Assembly (NCBI RefSeq): GCF_018604545.1
Contig: NZ_CP075896.1
Coordinates: 4,154,001-4,218,000 of the forward strand
Origin: Streptomyces koelreuteriae
GTDB taxonomy: Bacteria > Actinomycetota > Actinomycetes > Streptomycetales > Streptomycetaceae
Length of the DNA stretch: 64,000 bases
Direction: 5' to 3'
The translations under genes were made by a program, and so were the position numbers. Shown piece after piece: positions 20,890 through 28,340 of this stretch. Under the pieces are notes generated by a model. That model saw only the letters and a program-made list of their open reading frames with translations, made no database searches and was not told the origin of the DNA. How positions within the stretch are numbered: the stretch's first letter is position 1; every line of letters begins with the position of its first letter.

Positions 20890-21606
20890 GTGACGGAGGC
20901 AGCGGCGCTTCCCCCCGCGCCCGAGCAGGCGCGCGAGGTGTTCGGTGATCGCTTCGCGGATGCGGTGCGGTACGCCGAGCTGCTCGCTCATGCGGGCGTA
21001 CAGCGCGGTCTCATCGGCCCGCGAGAAGTGCCCCGCCTGTGGGAGCGGCACCTGCTGAACTGCGCGGTGCTCTCGGAGGTCGTGCCCGAGGGCGTGACCG
21101 TGTGCGACGTCGGCTCGGGCGCCGGCCTGCCCGGCATTCCCCTGGCACTCGTCCGGGAGGACCTGAAGATCACGCTGCTGGAGCCGCTGCTGCGGCGCAC
21201 CAACTTCCTCACCGAGGTCGTGGAGCTGCTCGGCCTCGATCACGTGACGGTCGTACGCGGCCGGGCCGAAGAGGTCATGGGGAAGATCCAGCCCGTCCAC
21301 GTCGTGACCGCCCGAGCCGTCGCACCCCTCGACCGTCTCGCCACCTGGGGCGTCCCCCTGCTGCGCCCCTACGGCGAGATGCTCGCGCTCAAGGGCGATG
21401 CCGCCGAGGAGGAGCTGAAGAGCGCGTCCGCGGCACTGAGCAAGCTGGGTGCCGTGGAGACGTCCATCCTGCATGTGGGTGAGGGCGTGGTGGACCCGAT
21501 GTCCACTGTCGTACGGGTCGAGGTCGGGGAGAGCCCCGGCGGTGTGCGCTTCGCCGCGAAGCGAGCCAAAGCGGCTCGCACGGGTCGGGCCCGTCGGCGT
21601 CGCTGA
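20890..21606 (+). CDS. rsmG: 16S rRNA (guanine527-N7)-methyltransferase
   Basis: 238 residues from GTG 20890. RsmG (GidB) methylates G527 of 16S rRNA with SAM; its loss gives low-level streptomycin resistance. The SAM-binding motif I is VCDVGSGAGLPGIPLAL. The acidic motif LLEPLLRRTNFL and the later ARAVAPLDRL region are also present. The position just before parAB is conserved. Confidence 0.96.
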   Translation: MTEAAALPPAPEQAREVFGDRFADAVRYAELLAHAGVQRGLIGPREVPRLWERHLLNCAVLSEVVPEGVTVCDVGSGAGLPGIPLALVREDLKITLLEPLLRRTNFLTEVVELLGLDHVTVVRGRAEEVMGKIQPVHVVTARAVAPLDRLATWGVPLLRPYGEMLALKGDAAEEELKSASAALSKLGAVETSILHVGEGVVDPMSTVVRVEVGESPGGVRFAAKRAKAARTGRARRRR

Positions 21607-21724
21607 GCGGATCCCGTTCCGACTGCGCTGATCCGTCCTGAGGACGAGACGTACTCCACACAAGCTGCCAAACCGATGCATGCCGGAGTGTCGCGGCAGT
21701 TCGGCCACGGCTGCTGTGCATCGT

Positions 21725-21738
21725 GTTTCACGTGAAAC
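21725..21738. other. parS: parS site
   Basis: Perfect GTTTCACGTGAAAC in the leader of parAB, upstream of the parA start chosen here. ParB binds this palindrome to build the segregation complex near oriC. Confidence 0.9.
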
Positions 21739-21833
21739 GTCGCTCACTGCTGCACGGCATCATCAGTCGTGGCCGCGCTGCGGCCGAACCCCGCGACCGT
21801 AAGCCTCTCGGTTCACTCGATGAGGGAACCGAG

Positions 21834-21860
21834 TTGTCCACAGAGGTGGATTTCTCCACA
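21834..21860 (+). promoter_or_regulatory. Pair of DnaA boxes in the parA leader
   Basis: TTGTCCACA (21834-21842, perfect) and TTCTCCACA (21852-21860, one change) in the same orientation, 18 bases apart start to start. Confidence 0.6.
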
Positions 21861-21896
21861 GAACGCCAGGCCTCACTGGTTCACGACCCCGAAGGC

Positions 21897-22973
21897 ATGG
21901 GAGGCTCTGTTCATTGCGAGCCTGAAGTCGAGGAGAGTGAATCCTTGCGGTCCGACGCCAACATCGCGGGACCGATGACCGATCCGGTCCCCGGTCCCCG
22001 TACCGAGTCGATGGGGGCGGATGTTTCACGTGAAACACCGCCTCCGATGGACGACACTCCCATCGGTCGTGCTGCCCAACTGGCGGTGGAGGCACTGGGC
22101 CGCGCCGGCGAGGGCCTGCCACGGCCCGAGCAGACCCGAATCATGGTGGTCGCCAACCAGAAGGGCGGTGTGGGCAAGACGACGACGACCGTCAACCTTG
22201 CCGCATCGCTGGCCCTGCACGGCGGCCGCGTCTTGGTGGTCGACCTCGACCCACAGGGCAATGCGTCCACGGCGCTGGGCATCGACCATCACGCGGAAGT
22301 TCCGTCCATCTACGACGTGTTGGTGGAGAGCAAGCCGCTCTCCGAGGTCGTCCAACCGGTCCCCGATGTCGAGGGTCTCTTCTGCGCCCCTGCCACGATC
22401 GATCTCGCCGGTGCTGAGATCGAGCTGGTGTCCCTGGTGGCCAGGGAGAGCAGGCTGCAGCGCGCCATCCAGGCGTACGAGCAGCCGCTGGACTACATCC
22501 TCATCGACTGCCCGCCCTCACTCGGCCTCCTGACGGTCAATGCGTTGGTGGCGGGCCAAGAAGTCCTGATCCCCATCCAGTGCGAGTACTACGCGCTGGA
22601 GGGCCTGGGGCAGCTCTTGCGCAACGTCGACCTCGTGCGCGGGCACCTCAACCCCGCCCTGCACGTGTCGACCATCCTGCTCACCATGTACGACGGCCGG
22701 ACGCGCCTCGCTTCCCAGGTCGCGGACGAGGTGCGCACCCACTTCGGCGACGAGGTACTGCGGACGAGCATCCCCCGCTCCGTCCGTATCTCCGAGGCGC
22801 CGAGCTATGGGCAGACGGTACTGACATACGATCCAGGATCGAGTGGTGCCCTCTCTTACCTTGAGGCGGCACGAGAGATCGCGCTGAAGGGCGTCGGCAT
22901 CAGCTATGAAGCCACGCACGCCCACATCGGCGTACAGCAGAACGACCCGAGCATGGTGGAGGGCATCCAGTGA
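21897..22973 (+). CDS. parA: Chromosome-partitioning ATPase ParA
   Basis: A Walker-type ATPase that organises ParB-oriC complexes during sporulation septation. The deviant Walker A is NQKGGVGKTTTTVNLAASLA and Walker B is YILIDCPPSLG. The start is uncertain. The frame is open from 21723 (GTG inside a parS context). ATG 21897 gives 358 residues, close to the length I recall for Streptomyces ParA. TTG 21945 has the best ribosome-binding site (AGGAGAG, 7-base spacing). The N-terminal ~80 residues are poorly conserved and include the in-frame parS peptide V-S-R-E-T. The stop overlaps parB by four bases. Confidence 0.93.
   Translation: MGGSVHCEPEVEESESLRSDANIAGPMTDPVPGPRTESMGADVSRETPPPMDDTPIGRAAQLAVEALGRAGEGLPRPEQTRIMVVANQKGGVGKTTTTVNLAASLALHGGRVLVVDLDPQGNASTALGIDHHAEVPSIYDVLVESKPLSEVVQPVPDVEGLFCAPATIDLAGAEIELVSLVARESRLQRAIQAYEQPLDYILIDCPPSLGLLTVNALVAGQEVLIPIQCEYYALEGLGQLLRNVDLVRGHLNPALHVSTILLTMYDGRTRLASQVADEVRTHFGDEVLRTSIPRSVRISEAPSYGQTVLTYDPGSSGALSYLEAAREIALKGVGISYEATHAHIGVQQNDPSMVEGIQ
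22023..22036. other. parS: parS site inside parA
   Basis: Perfect GTTTCACGTGAAAC within parA, read in frame as V-S-R-E-T in its variable N-terminal region. Confidence 0.9.
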
Positions 22974-24070
22974 GCGATCGACGGAGGGGACTGGGCCGTG
23001 GACTCGGCGCGCTGATCCCTGCTGCCCCCACGGAGAAATCGGTGGCCCAGGCGGCGGCAGGGGGAGCTGCTTCCGCCTCCCCCACGGCAGTGCCCGCACT
23101 GCCGAACGACCGTGGGGTGGCGGCAGCGAAGGTAGCGACGCTGCCGGCTGTTTCACGTGAAACAGAGGAGCCGGTTCAGCCCAGCGCTCCCGCCCTGCCT
23201 GCGGCGCCCATCGGTGCGCACTTCGCCGAGATCCCCCTCGACGACATCACGCCGAACCCGCGGCAGCCGCGTGAGGTCTTCGACGATGACGCGCTGGCCG
23301 AGCTCATCACCTCCATCAAGGAGGTCGGGCTCCTCCAGCCGGTCGTCGTACGGCAGGTGGGCCCCGCCCGCTACGAGCTCATCATGGGCGAGCGCCGCTG
23401 GCGTGCCTGCCGCGAGGCAGGACTGGAGGCGATCCCGGCGATCGTGCGGGCCACGGAGGACGAGAAGCTCCTCCTGGACGCCTTGCTGGAGAACCTGCAC
23501 CGCGCCCAGCTGAACCCGCTGGAAGAGGCAGCCGCCTACGACCAGTTGCTGAGGGACTTCAACTGCACGCACGACCAGCTGGCGGATCGGATCGGCCGGT
23601 CCCGCCCGCAGGTCTCCAACACCCTGCGCCTGCTGAAGCTCTCTCCGGCTGTGCAGCGCCGCGTTGCCGCCGGGGTGCTCTCGGCCGGCCACGCACGGGC
23701 ACTGCTGTCCGTCGAGGACTCGGAGGAGCAGGACAGGCTGGCTCATCGCATCGTGGCCGAGGGGCTCTCGGTGCGGGCTGTGGAGGAGATCGTGACCCTG
23801 ATGGGCTCACGGCCTCAGAAGGCTCAGCGGCCCAAGGGCCCGCGCGCCGGTGCCCTGGTCTCTCCCGCGCTGTCCGACCTCGCCACGAGGCTGTCGGACC
23901 GCTTCGAGACGCGGGTGAAGGTGGACCTGGGTCAGAAGAAGGGCAAGATCACCGTCGAGTTCGCCTCCATGGAGGACCTGGAGCGGATCCTCGGTTCCCT
24001 CGCTCCCGGGGAGGGGCCGGTCCTGCAGAAGAGCCTCTCGGAGAGTGACTCCGAGGAGAGCGAGTCCTGA
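22970..24070 (+). CDS. parB: Chromosome-partitioning protein ParB
   Basis: 366 residues from GTG 22970. ParB binds parS, slides as a CTP-dependent clamp and forms the large complex around oriC. After a variable ~75-residue N-terminus comes the CTP-binding domain with the GERRWRA motif (ELIMGERRWRACREAGL). The HTH region that recognises parS (DQLADRIGRSRPQVSNTLRLLKL) and a C-terminal dimerisation domain follow. A perfect parS is embedded in frame near residue 62. It overlaps parA by four bases and is followed by a terminator. Confidence 0.97.
   Translation: MSDRRRGLGRGLGALIPAAPTEKSVAQAAAGGAASASPTAVPALPNDRGVAAAKVATLPAVSRETEEPVQPSAPALPAAPIGAHFAEIPLDDITPNPRQPREVFDDDALAELITSIKEVGLLQPVVVRQVGPARYELIMGERRWRACREAGLEAIPAIVRATEDEKLLLDALLENLHRAQLNPLEEAAAYDQLLRDFNCTHDQLADRIGRSRPQVSNTLRLLKLSPAVQRRVAAGVLSAGHARALLSVEDSEEQDRLAHRIVAEGLSVRAVEEIVTLMGSRPQKAQRPKGPRAGALVSPALSDLATRLSDRFETRVKVDLGQKKGKITVEFASMEDLERILGSLAPGEGPVLQKSLSESDSEESES
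23150..23163. other. parS: parS site inside parB
   Basis: Perfect GTTTCACGTGAAAC within parB, read in frame as V-S-R-E-T. Confidence 0.9.
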
Positions 24071-24103
24071 GCCTCCGCCAGGACTCTCCGCTGTGCATCC
24101 GAC

Positions 24104-24153
24104 AGAGCGGGCCGTGTCCGGTGTGTACCGGAACGTGGCCCGCTCTTTCCTTT
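24104..24153 (+). terminator. Terminator after parB
   Basis: Stem AGAGCGGGCC (24104-24113) / GGCCCGCTCT (24137-24146) with an inner TCCGGT/ACCGGA pairing, followed by TTCCTTTCT. It lies 33 bases past the parB stop. Confidence 0.85.
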
Positions 24154-24243
24154 CTGGCGGTATCGATGGAATCGCATCGTGGATACGATGCGTTGGGATA
24201 CGGCGCGATCAACCGGTAGCACTTCTGAAAGGAAGGCAGGGCC

Positions 24244-24501
24244 ATGGGAACGATGAGCCGCACCGGACTGGTGGGCGCCGGTTTGGGGCTGGGGGCGGTC
24301 GGTGGGTTCATCGGCAGTCTCCTCAAGGAACGGAGCGCTCTGACAGCCGCCCGCGATGCGGCGGGCGAAGGAAGCGAGGAACAGCCTTCATGGGGCGTCG
24401 GCTCGTACCGCTCACGCTGGACAACCTTCAGGACCTTCCCAAGCGCTGCCGCTCGTGTGTCTTCTGGGAGCTCGACCCAGTCAGCGGTGAGGCCGCGGTA
24501 A
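24244..24501 (+). CDS. Possible small membrane protein overlapping the GNAT gene
   Basis: 85 codons with a good upstream AAGGAAGGCAGGG. The first ~30 residues (MSRTGLVGAGLGLGAVGGFIG...) look like a glycine-rich transmembrane helix. The second half overlaps the GNAT gene at 24390 in another frame and reads like shadow sequence. It may be a real short leader protein coupled to the acetyltransferase, or chance. I do not recognise a family. Confidence 0.25.
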   Translation: MGTMSRTGLVGAGLGLGAVGGFIGSLLKERSALTAARDAAGEGSEEQPSWGVGSYRSRWTTFRTFPSAAARVSSGSSTQSAVRPR

Positions 24502-25007
24502 AGGCGGGCACACCCGCTCTGGAGAAGGAGTCCTGGATCTCGGCTGTTCTGCTGGACTGGGGATCCTGCGGTCGGGTCGTGTACGTCGACGATGTCCCGG
24601 TGGGCTTTGTGCTCTACGCCCCTCCCGCCTATGTCCCCCGCTCCACGGCCTTCCCCACGAGTCCCATCTCCCCTGACGCGGTGCAGTTGATGACCGGGTT
24701 CATCGTGCCGGGCTACCAGGGTCAAGGGCTGGGCCGGGTGATGGTCCAGACGGTCGCCAAGGATCTGCTGCGCCGCGACTTCAAGGCGATCGAGGCGTTC
24801 GGAGATGTGCGCTGGAAGGAGCCGGCCTGTCTGCTGCCCGCCGACCATCTCCTGGCGGTCGGCTTCAAGACGGTCAGGCAGCACCCCACCAGTCCCCGGC
24901 TGAGACTGGACCTGAGATCGACGCTCTCCTGGAAGGAAGACGTCGAGATGGCGCTGGACCGGCTCCTGGGTGCCGTACAGAAGGAACCGGCGCTGCGGCC
25001 GCTGTAG
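24390..25007 (+). CDS. GNAT family N-acetyltransferase
   Basis: 205 residues from ATG 24390 (MGRRLVPLTLDNLQDLP), with GAGGA about ten bases upstream. The acetyl-CoA loop is in GYQGQGLGRVMVQ. The N-terminal part has a CRSCVFWELDP segment. The gene directly after parB is conserved in Streptomyces, but substrate and role are unknown. It faces trxA across a strong bidirectional terminator and a parS site. Confidence 0.9.
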   Translation: MGRRLVPLTLDNLQDLPKRCRSCVFWELDPVSGEAAVKAGTPALEKESWISAVLLDWGSCGRVVYVDDVPVGFVLYAPPAYVPRSTAFPTSPISPDAVQLMTGFIVPGYQGQGLGRVMVQTVAKDLLRRDFKAIEAFGDVRWKEPACLLPADHLLAVGFKTVRQHPTSPRLRLDLRSTLSWKEDVEMALDRLLGAVQKEPALRPL

Positions 25008-25023
25008 AGAAGGCGGCAGTCAA

Positions 25024-25059
25024 ACGAATGGGCCAACCCTTCCGGGTTGGCCCATTCGT
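25024..25059. terminator. Bidirectional terminator between GNAT and trxA
   Basis: Perfect 16-base stem ACGAATGGGCCAACCC (25024-25039) / GGGTTGGCCCATTCGT (25044-25059) with a TTCC loop. The convergent genes end on either side, and a parS site follows one base later. Confidence 0.85.
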
Positions 25060-25073
25060 GTTTCACGTGAAAC
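25060..25073. other. parS: parS site
   Basis: Perfect GTTTCACGTGAAAC between convergent genes, immediately right of the terminator hairpin. Confidence 0.95.
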
Positions 25074-25104
25074 ATGCACCGTCGCTACGACGGGCTCAGC
25101 CGAT

Positions 25105-25437
25105 TCACTCGGCGATGAACTCCTCAAGGTCGCGAACGATCGCGGCCTTCGGCTTCGCGCCCACGATGGTCTTGGCGACCTCGCCACCCTGGTAGACGTT
25201 CAGGGTCGGGATGGACATGACGCCGTACTTGGCGGCCGTACCCGGGTTCTCGTCGATGTTCAGCTTGACGACCTCGATCTTCTCGCCGTACTCGGAGGCG
25301 ATCGCCTCGAGGGATGGCGCGATCTGGCGGCAAGGACCGCACCAGGCGGCCCAGAAGTCCACCAGGACAGGCTTGTCGCTCTTGAGGACGTCCTGCTCGA
25401 AGGAGTCGTCGGTCACATTCTTCAGGGTGCCGGCCAC
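25105..25437 (-). CDS. trxA: Thioredoxin
   Basis: 110 residues from GTG 25435-25437, with AAGGAG upstream; longer frames lack support. The active site WCGPC places the reactive cysteines at 33 and 36, and the cis-proline motif is SIPTL. Thioredoxin reduces protein disulfides in the cytoplasm and is recharged by TrxB, encoded 46 bases upstream on the same transcript. Expression probably depends on the sigma-R promoter ahead of trxB. Confidence 0.97.
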   Translation of the reverse strand: MAGTLKNVTDDSFEQDVLKSDKPVLVDFWAAWCGPCRQIAPSLEAIASEYGEKIEVVKLNIDENPGTAAKYGVMSIPTLNVYQGGEVAKTIVGAKPKAAIVRDLEEFIAE

Positions 25438-25483
25438 GGCGGGCTCCTTAACTGGTTGGTGCGTGGGGCGGGTAGGGAGGGGT

Positions 25484-26452
25484 TCAGGCAGGGGTCTTCT
25501 CGGGCTCGGGCTGCTCCTCGTCCGCGAGGGCGGCGAGGAAGCGCTCGGCGTCGAGCGCAGCGGAGCAGCCGGTCCCGGCCGCGGTGATCGCCTGGCGGTA
25601 GGTGTGGTCGACGACGTCGCCGGCACCGAAGACACCGGTCAGGTTGGTGCGCGTCGACGGCGCCTCCACCTTCAGGTAGCCCTCTTCGTCCAGGTCGAGC
25701 TGACCCTTGAAGAGCTCGGTGCGCGGGTCGTGGCCGATGGCGATGAACAGGCCGGTCACCGGCAGGTCGGAGAGCTCACCGGTCTTGAGGTTGCGCAGCT
25801 TCAGGCCCGAGAGCTTCGGGTCGCCCTGGATCTCGGCGACCTCGCTGTCCCACACGAACTTGATCTTCGGGTCGGCGAAGGCGCGCTCCTGCATGGCCTT
25901 GGACGCGCGCAGGGTGTCGCGGCGGTGGACGACGGTCACGGACTTGGCGAACCGCGAGAGGAAGGTGGCCTCCTCCATGGCGGTGTCGCCACCACCGATC
26001 ACGGCGATGTCCTGGTCCTTGAAGAAGAACCCGTCACAGGTGGCGCACCAGGACACTCCACGGCCGGAGAGGGCGTCCTCGTTCGGCAGACCGAGCTTGC
26101 GGTGCTGCGAGCCGGTCGAGACGATGACGGCCTTCGCCCGGTGGACGGTGCCGGCGGTGTCCGTGACGGTCTTGATCTCACCGGAGAGATCGACGGCCAC
26201 GATGTCGTCCGGGACGAGCTCCGCTCCGAAGCGCTCCGCCTGGGCACGCATGTTGTCCATGAGCTCGGGGCCCATGATGCCGTCCTGGAAGCCAGGGAAG
26301 TTCTCGACGTCGGTGGTGTTCATGAGCGCGCCGCCGGCGGTGACGGCGCCCTCGAACACCAGCGGCTTCAGCGACGCGCGCGCGGTGTAGAGCGCCGCCG
26401 TGTAGCCGGCGGGCCCGGAGCCGATGATGATCACGTTACGGACGTCGCTCAC
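25484..26452 (-). CDS. trxB: Thioredoxin-disulfide reductase
   Basis: 322 residues, an NADPH-dependent flavoenzyme that reduces thioredoxin. The FAD motif GSGPAGYTAALYTARA is at the N-terminus, the redox-active CATC is in WCATCDGFFF, the NADPH motif is GGGDTAMEE, and the second FAD motif GVFGAGDV is near the end. It is the first gene of the trxB-trxA pair. A sigma-R-type promoter lies 72-97 bases upstream of the start. Confidence 0.97.
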   Translation of the reverse strand: MSDVRNVIIIGSGPAGYTAALYTARASLKPLVFEGAVTAGGALMNTTDVENFPGFQDGIMGPELMDNMRAQAERFGAELVPDDIVAVDLSGEIKTVTDTAGTVHRAKAVIVSTGSQHRKLGLPNEDALSGRGVSWCATCDGFFFKDQDIAVIGGGDTAMEEATFLSRFAKSVTVVHRRDTLRASKAMQERAFADPKIKFVWDSEVAEIQGDPKLSGLKLRNLKTGELSDLPVTGLFIAIGHDPRTELFKGQLDLDEEGYLKVEAPSTRTNLTGVFGAGDVVDHTYRQAITAAGTGCSAALDAERFLAALADEEQPEPEKTPA

Positions 26453-26523
26453 GGCTTGTTTCCTCGTCTCTGGACTGCGTCGTTCGACCGGTGGGAGCTT
26501 CCCTCAGGACTCTCACACCACCC

Positions 26524-26549
26524 AACGGATCCTAAGGGGCGCGCATTCC
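26524..26549 (-). promoter_or_regulatory. Sigma-R type promoter of trxB-trxA
   Basis: On the leftward strand GGAAT (26549-26545), an 18-base spacer and GTT (26526-26524) match the established Streptomyces sigma-R consensus GGAAT-N18/19-GTT exactly. The trxBA operon is a known target of sigma-R under thiol-oxidative stress in S. coelicolor. Confidence 0.85.
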
Positions 26550-26619
26550 CGCTGTGTCCGGGCACACGGAGATGCGGCACTGTGCTGGATACCACGCAGG
26601 GCACAGACGATGCACTCGC

Positions 26620-27591
26620 TCAGGAGGACGGGTAGGAGCGCTCCAGGAGGACCTTGCCCTCAGCCGTGGACGCCTGGTGATCCACACAGGTCGCGTCGAC
26701 GACATAGGCGGTGACCCGGGTGGCATCGGAGGCGCTGGGCAGCAGCACGAGCATGGCCTTCTTCCCCTGATACGTGCCGTTCTCGACAGCCAGGGCCGCG
26801 TCCTTGCGCCCGATGCCGTCACGGACGCAGCCGGGCACGGTGGGTTCCCTGAGGACCCTGGGGTTATTGGTGCCGGGGGCGGTCGCCGCACCGAGCGGGG
26901 TGCGGGAGCTGCCGCCCTCCTCGCTCTGGTTCTTGGCCAGGAGATCGGTGACCTGCTTCTGCAGCTTGCCCTCGGAGAAGGTGTCCGCAGCGGTGGTCTG
27001 CCGATCGCCCGCTGTGTCGTGGGTCGGCTTGTTGTCGCCGAGTGACGACAGCAGGACGGAGCCCAGCCCCAGGGCTGCCACCGTGAAGACGGTCCCCAGA
27101 ACGGCAATCCTGCGACGCCCGTTGCGTGTGCGCCCCTTGCGGCCCGGTCCGGTGGTGGAAGAGCGGGGGCGCCCGGCGGGCCGGTCGGCGGGTGTCGATG
27201 TTTCACGTGAAACATGCGCACCGCTGTCGGGCTCGGAACTGTCGCGTCCGGAATTGGCGTGCCGGGAACTGTCGCGCTCGGAAGCGGAACGGGGAGCGCT
27301 TGCCGGCGCCGGCCCCTCTGCGGCCTCGGGCTCCGTGGCGTGCAGCAGAGCCTCGGCGGCGAGTGCGGCATCGATGCGGCCTGCGACCTCGGCGGGCATG
27401 CGCGGGGGGCCCGGCAGCGTGCCGAGCAGGCCGCGGATCTCCTCCAGGGAGGCATAGACGTCCGCGCAGAGCTCACAGCCGTCCAGATGGCGACGCACGT
27501 CGCTGCTCCGGGGCGCAGGGAGGATGCCCTCGGAGAGGTCGGAGATCTCCGCGACGTCCGGGTGCCCTGCCATGTCTGTCGTCGACGTCAC
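26620..27591 (-). CDS. Zinc-type anti-sigma factor, probable partner of SigM
   Basis: 323 residues from GTG 27589-27591, whose first bases overlap the sigM stop (GTGA). The N-terminal anti-sigma domain has H35-x3-C39-x2-C42 (HLDGCELC), the ZAS signature of redox- or zinc-responsive anti-sigma factors. A long Ala/Pro/Ser-rich linker includes a V-S-R-E-T segment encoded by a parS. One transmembrane helix (VLGTVFTVAALGLGSVLLSSL) follows, and the ~130-residue C-terminal part lies outside. It probably holds SigM inactive at the membrane until an envelope signal arrives. Confidence 0.85.
   Translation of the reverse strand: MTSTTDMAGHPDVAEISDLSEGILPAPRSSDVRRHLDGCELCADVYASLEEIRGLLGTLPGPPRMPAEVAGRIDAALAAEALLHATEPEAAEGPAPASAPRSASERDSSRHANSGRDSSEPDSGAHVSRETSTPADRPAGRPRSSTTGPGRKGRTRNGRRRIAVLGTVFTVAALGLGSVLLSSLGDNKPTHDTAGDRQTTAADTFSEGKLQKQVTDLLAKNQSEEGGSSRTPLGAATAPGTNNPRVLREPTVPGCVRDGIGRKDAALAVENGTYQGKKAMLVLLPSASDATRVTAYVVDATCVDHQASTAEGKVLLERSYPSS
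27200..27213. other. parS: parS site inside the anti-sigma factor gene
   Basis: Perfect GTTTCACGTGAAAC within the linker-coding part, read on the leftward strand in frame as V-S-R-E-T. Confidence 0.9.
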
Positions 27592-28313
27592 GCTCGTCCA
27601 CCTCCGCCCTTCACTGCGGCTGAGTCGCTCGGTCCTGTGTCCGGCGGTCCCGTTCGGCGTGGTCCCGCTGCGGGTGGGACGGTTGGCTCTTGCGTCCGGT
27701 TCCGTTCCCCGCCGGGGTTCTTGCCCTCGCCGCCGCTGTTGGGCCGCAGATGGGTGAGCAGCGGCAGGAGTCTGGCTCTGCCGCGTGCGCACCGGCTCTT
27801 CACCGTGCCGGTCGGCACGTCGAGGATGCGGGCCGCCTCCGCGACCGGGCAGCCCTGCATGTCCACCAGGACGAGCGCCGCGCGCTGATCGGCAGGCAGG
27901 GTCCCCAGGGCTTCGATCAGCTGCCGATGGAGATCATTGCGCTCGGCGGGCGCGGAGGCCGACTCGTGCGGCTCCAGCAGCTGCTCGAGACGCTCGGTGT
28001 CGTCGACGGGAGAGGTCTTCCGGGAGGCGACCTTGCGGGCGCGGTCCAGGCAGGCGTTCACCGTGATCCTGTGCAGCCAGGTTGTGACGGCCGACTGGCC
28101 CCGGAAGGTGTGGGCGGCCCGGTAGGCGGACACGAGGGCGTCCTGCACCGCGTCAGCGGCCTCCTCGCGGTCTCCCAGCGTCCGCAGGGCGACGGCCCAG
28201 AGACGATCGCGATGCCGCCGCACGATCTCGCCGAAGGCGTCGGGGTCGCCTTCGACATGGCGGGCGAGCAGATCCTGATCGCTTACTCCGTCGTACCCGG
28301 TGCCGTCTGCCAT
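27588..28313 (-). CDS. sigM: RNA polymerase ECF sigma factor SigM
   Basis: 241 residues with the two ECF regions. Region 2 contains DQDLLARHVEGDPDAFGEIVRRH and DAVQDALVSAYRAAHTFRG. Region 4 contains TLPADQRAALVLVDMQGCPVAEAARILDVPTGTVKSRCARGRARL. The ~45-residue C-terminal tail is basic and disordered. Gene order murJ-pseudokinase-sigM-anti-sigma-trxB-trxA matches the actinobacterial sigM locus. It overlaps its anti-sigma gene by four bases and follows the pseudokinase gene by 27. Confidence 0.93.
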   Translation of the reverse strand: MADGTGYDGVSDQDLLARHVEGDPDAFGEIVRRHRDRLWAVALRTLGDREEAADAVQDALVSAYRAAHTFRGQSAVTTWLHRITVNACLDRARKVASRKTSPVDDTERLEQLLEPHESASAPAERNDLHRQLIEALGTLPADQRAALVLVDMQGCPVAEAARILDVPTGTVKSRCARGRARLLPLLTHLRPNSGGEGKNPGGERNRTQEPTVPPAAGPRRTGPPDTGPSDSAAVKGGGGRA

Positions 28314-28340
28314 CGGCCTCCTTCCTCGAGGCAGATGCCG

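Larger units (their letters stand above)
21607..21896. promoter_or_regulatory. parAB leader with parS and two DnaA boxes
   Basis: Between rsmG and the probable parA start. It contains a perfect parS (21725-21738), a perfect DnaA box TTGTCCACA (21834-21842) and TTCTCCACA (21852-21860). parAB of Streptomyces is known to have a constitutive and a sporulation-induced promoter; they would lie here, but I could not assign hexamers. Confidence 0.55.
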
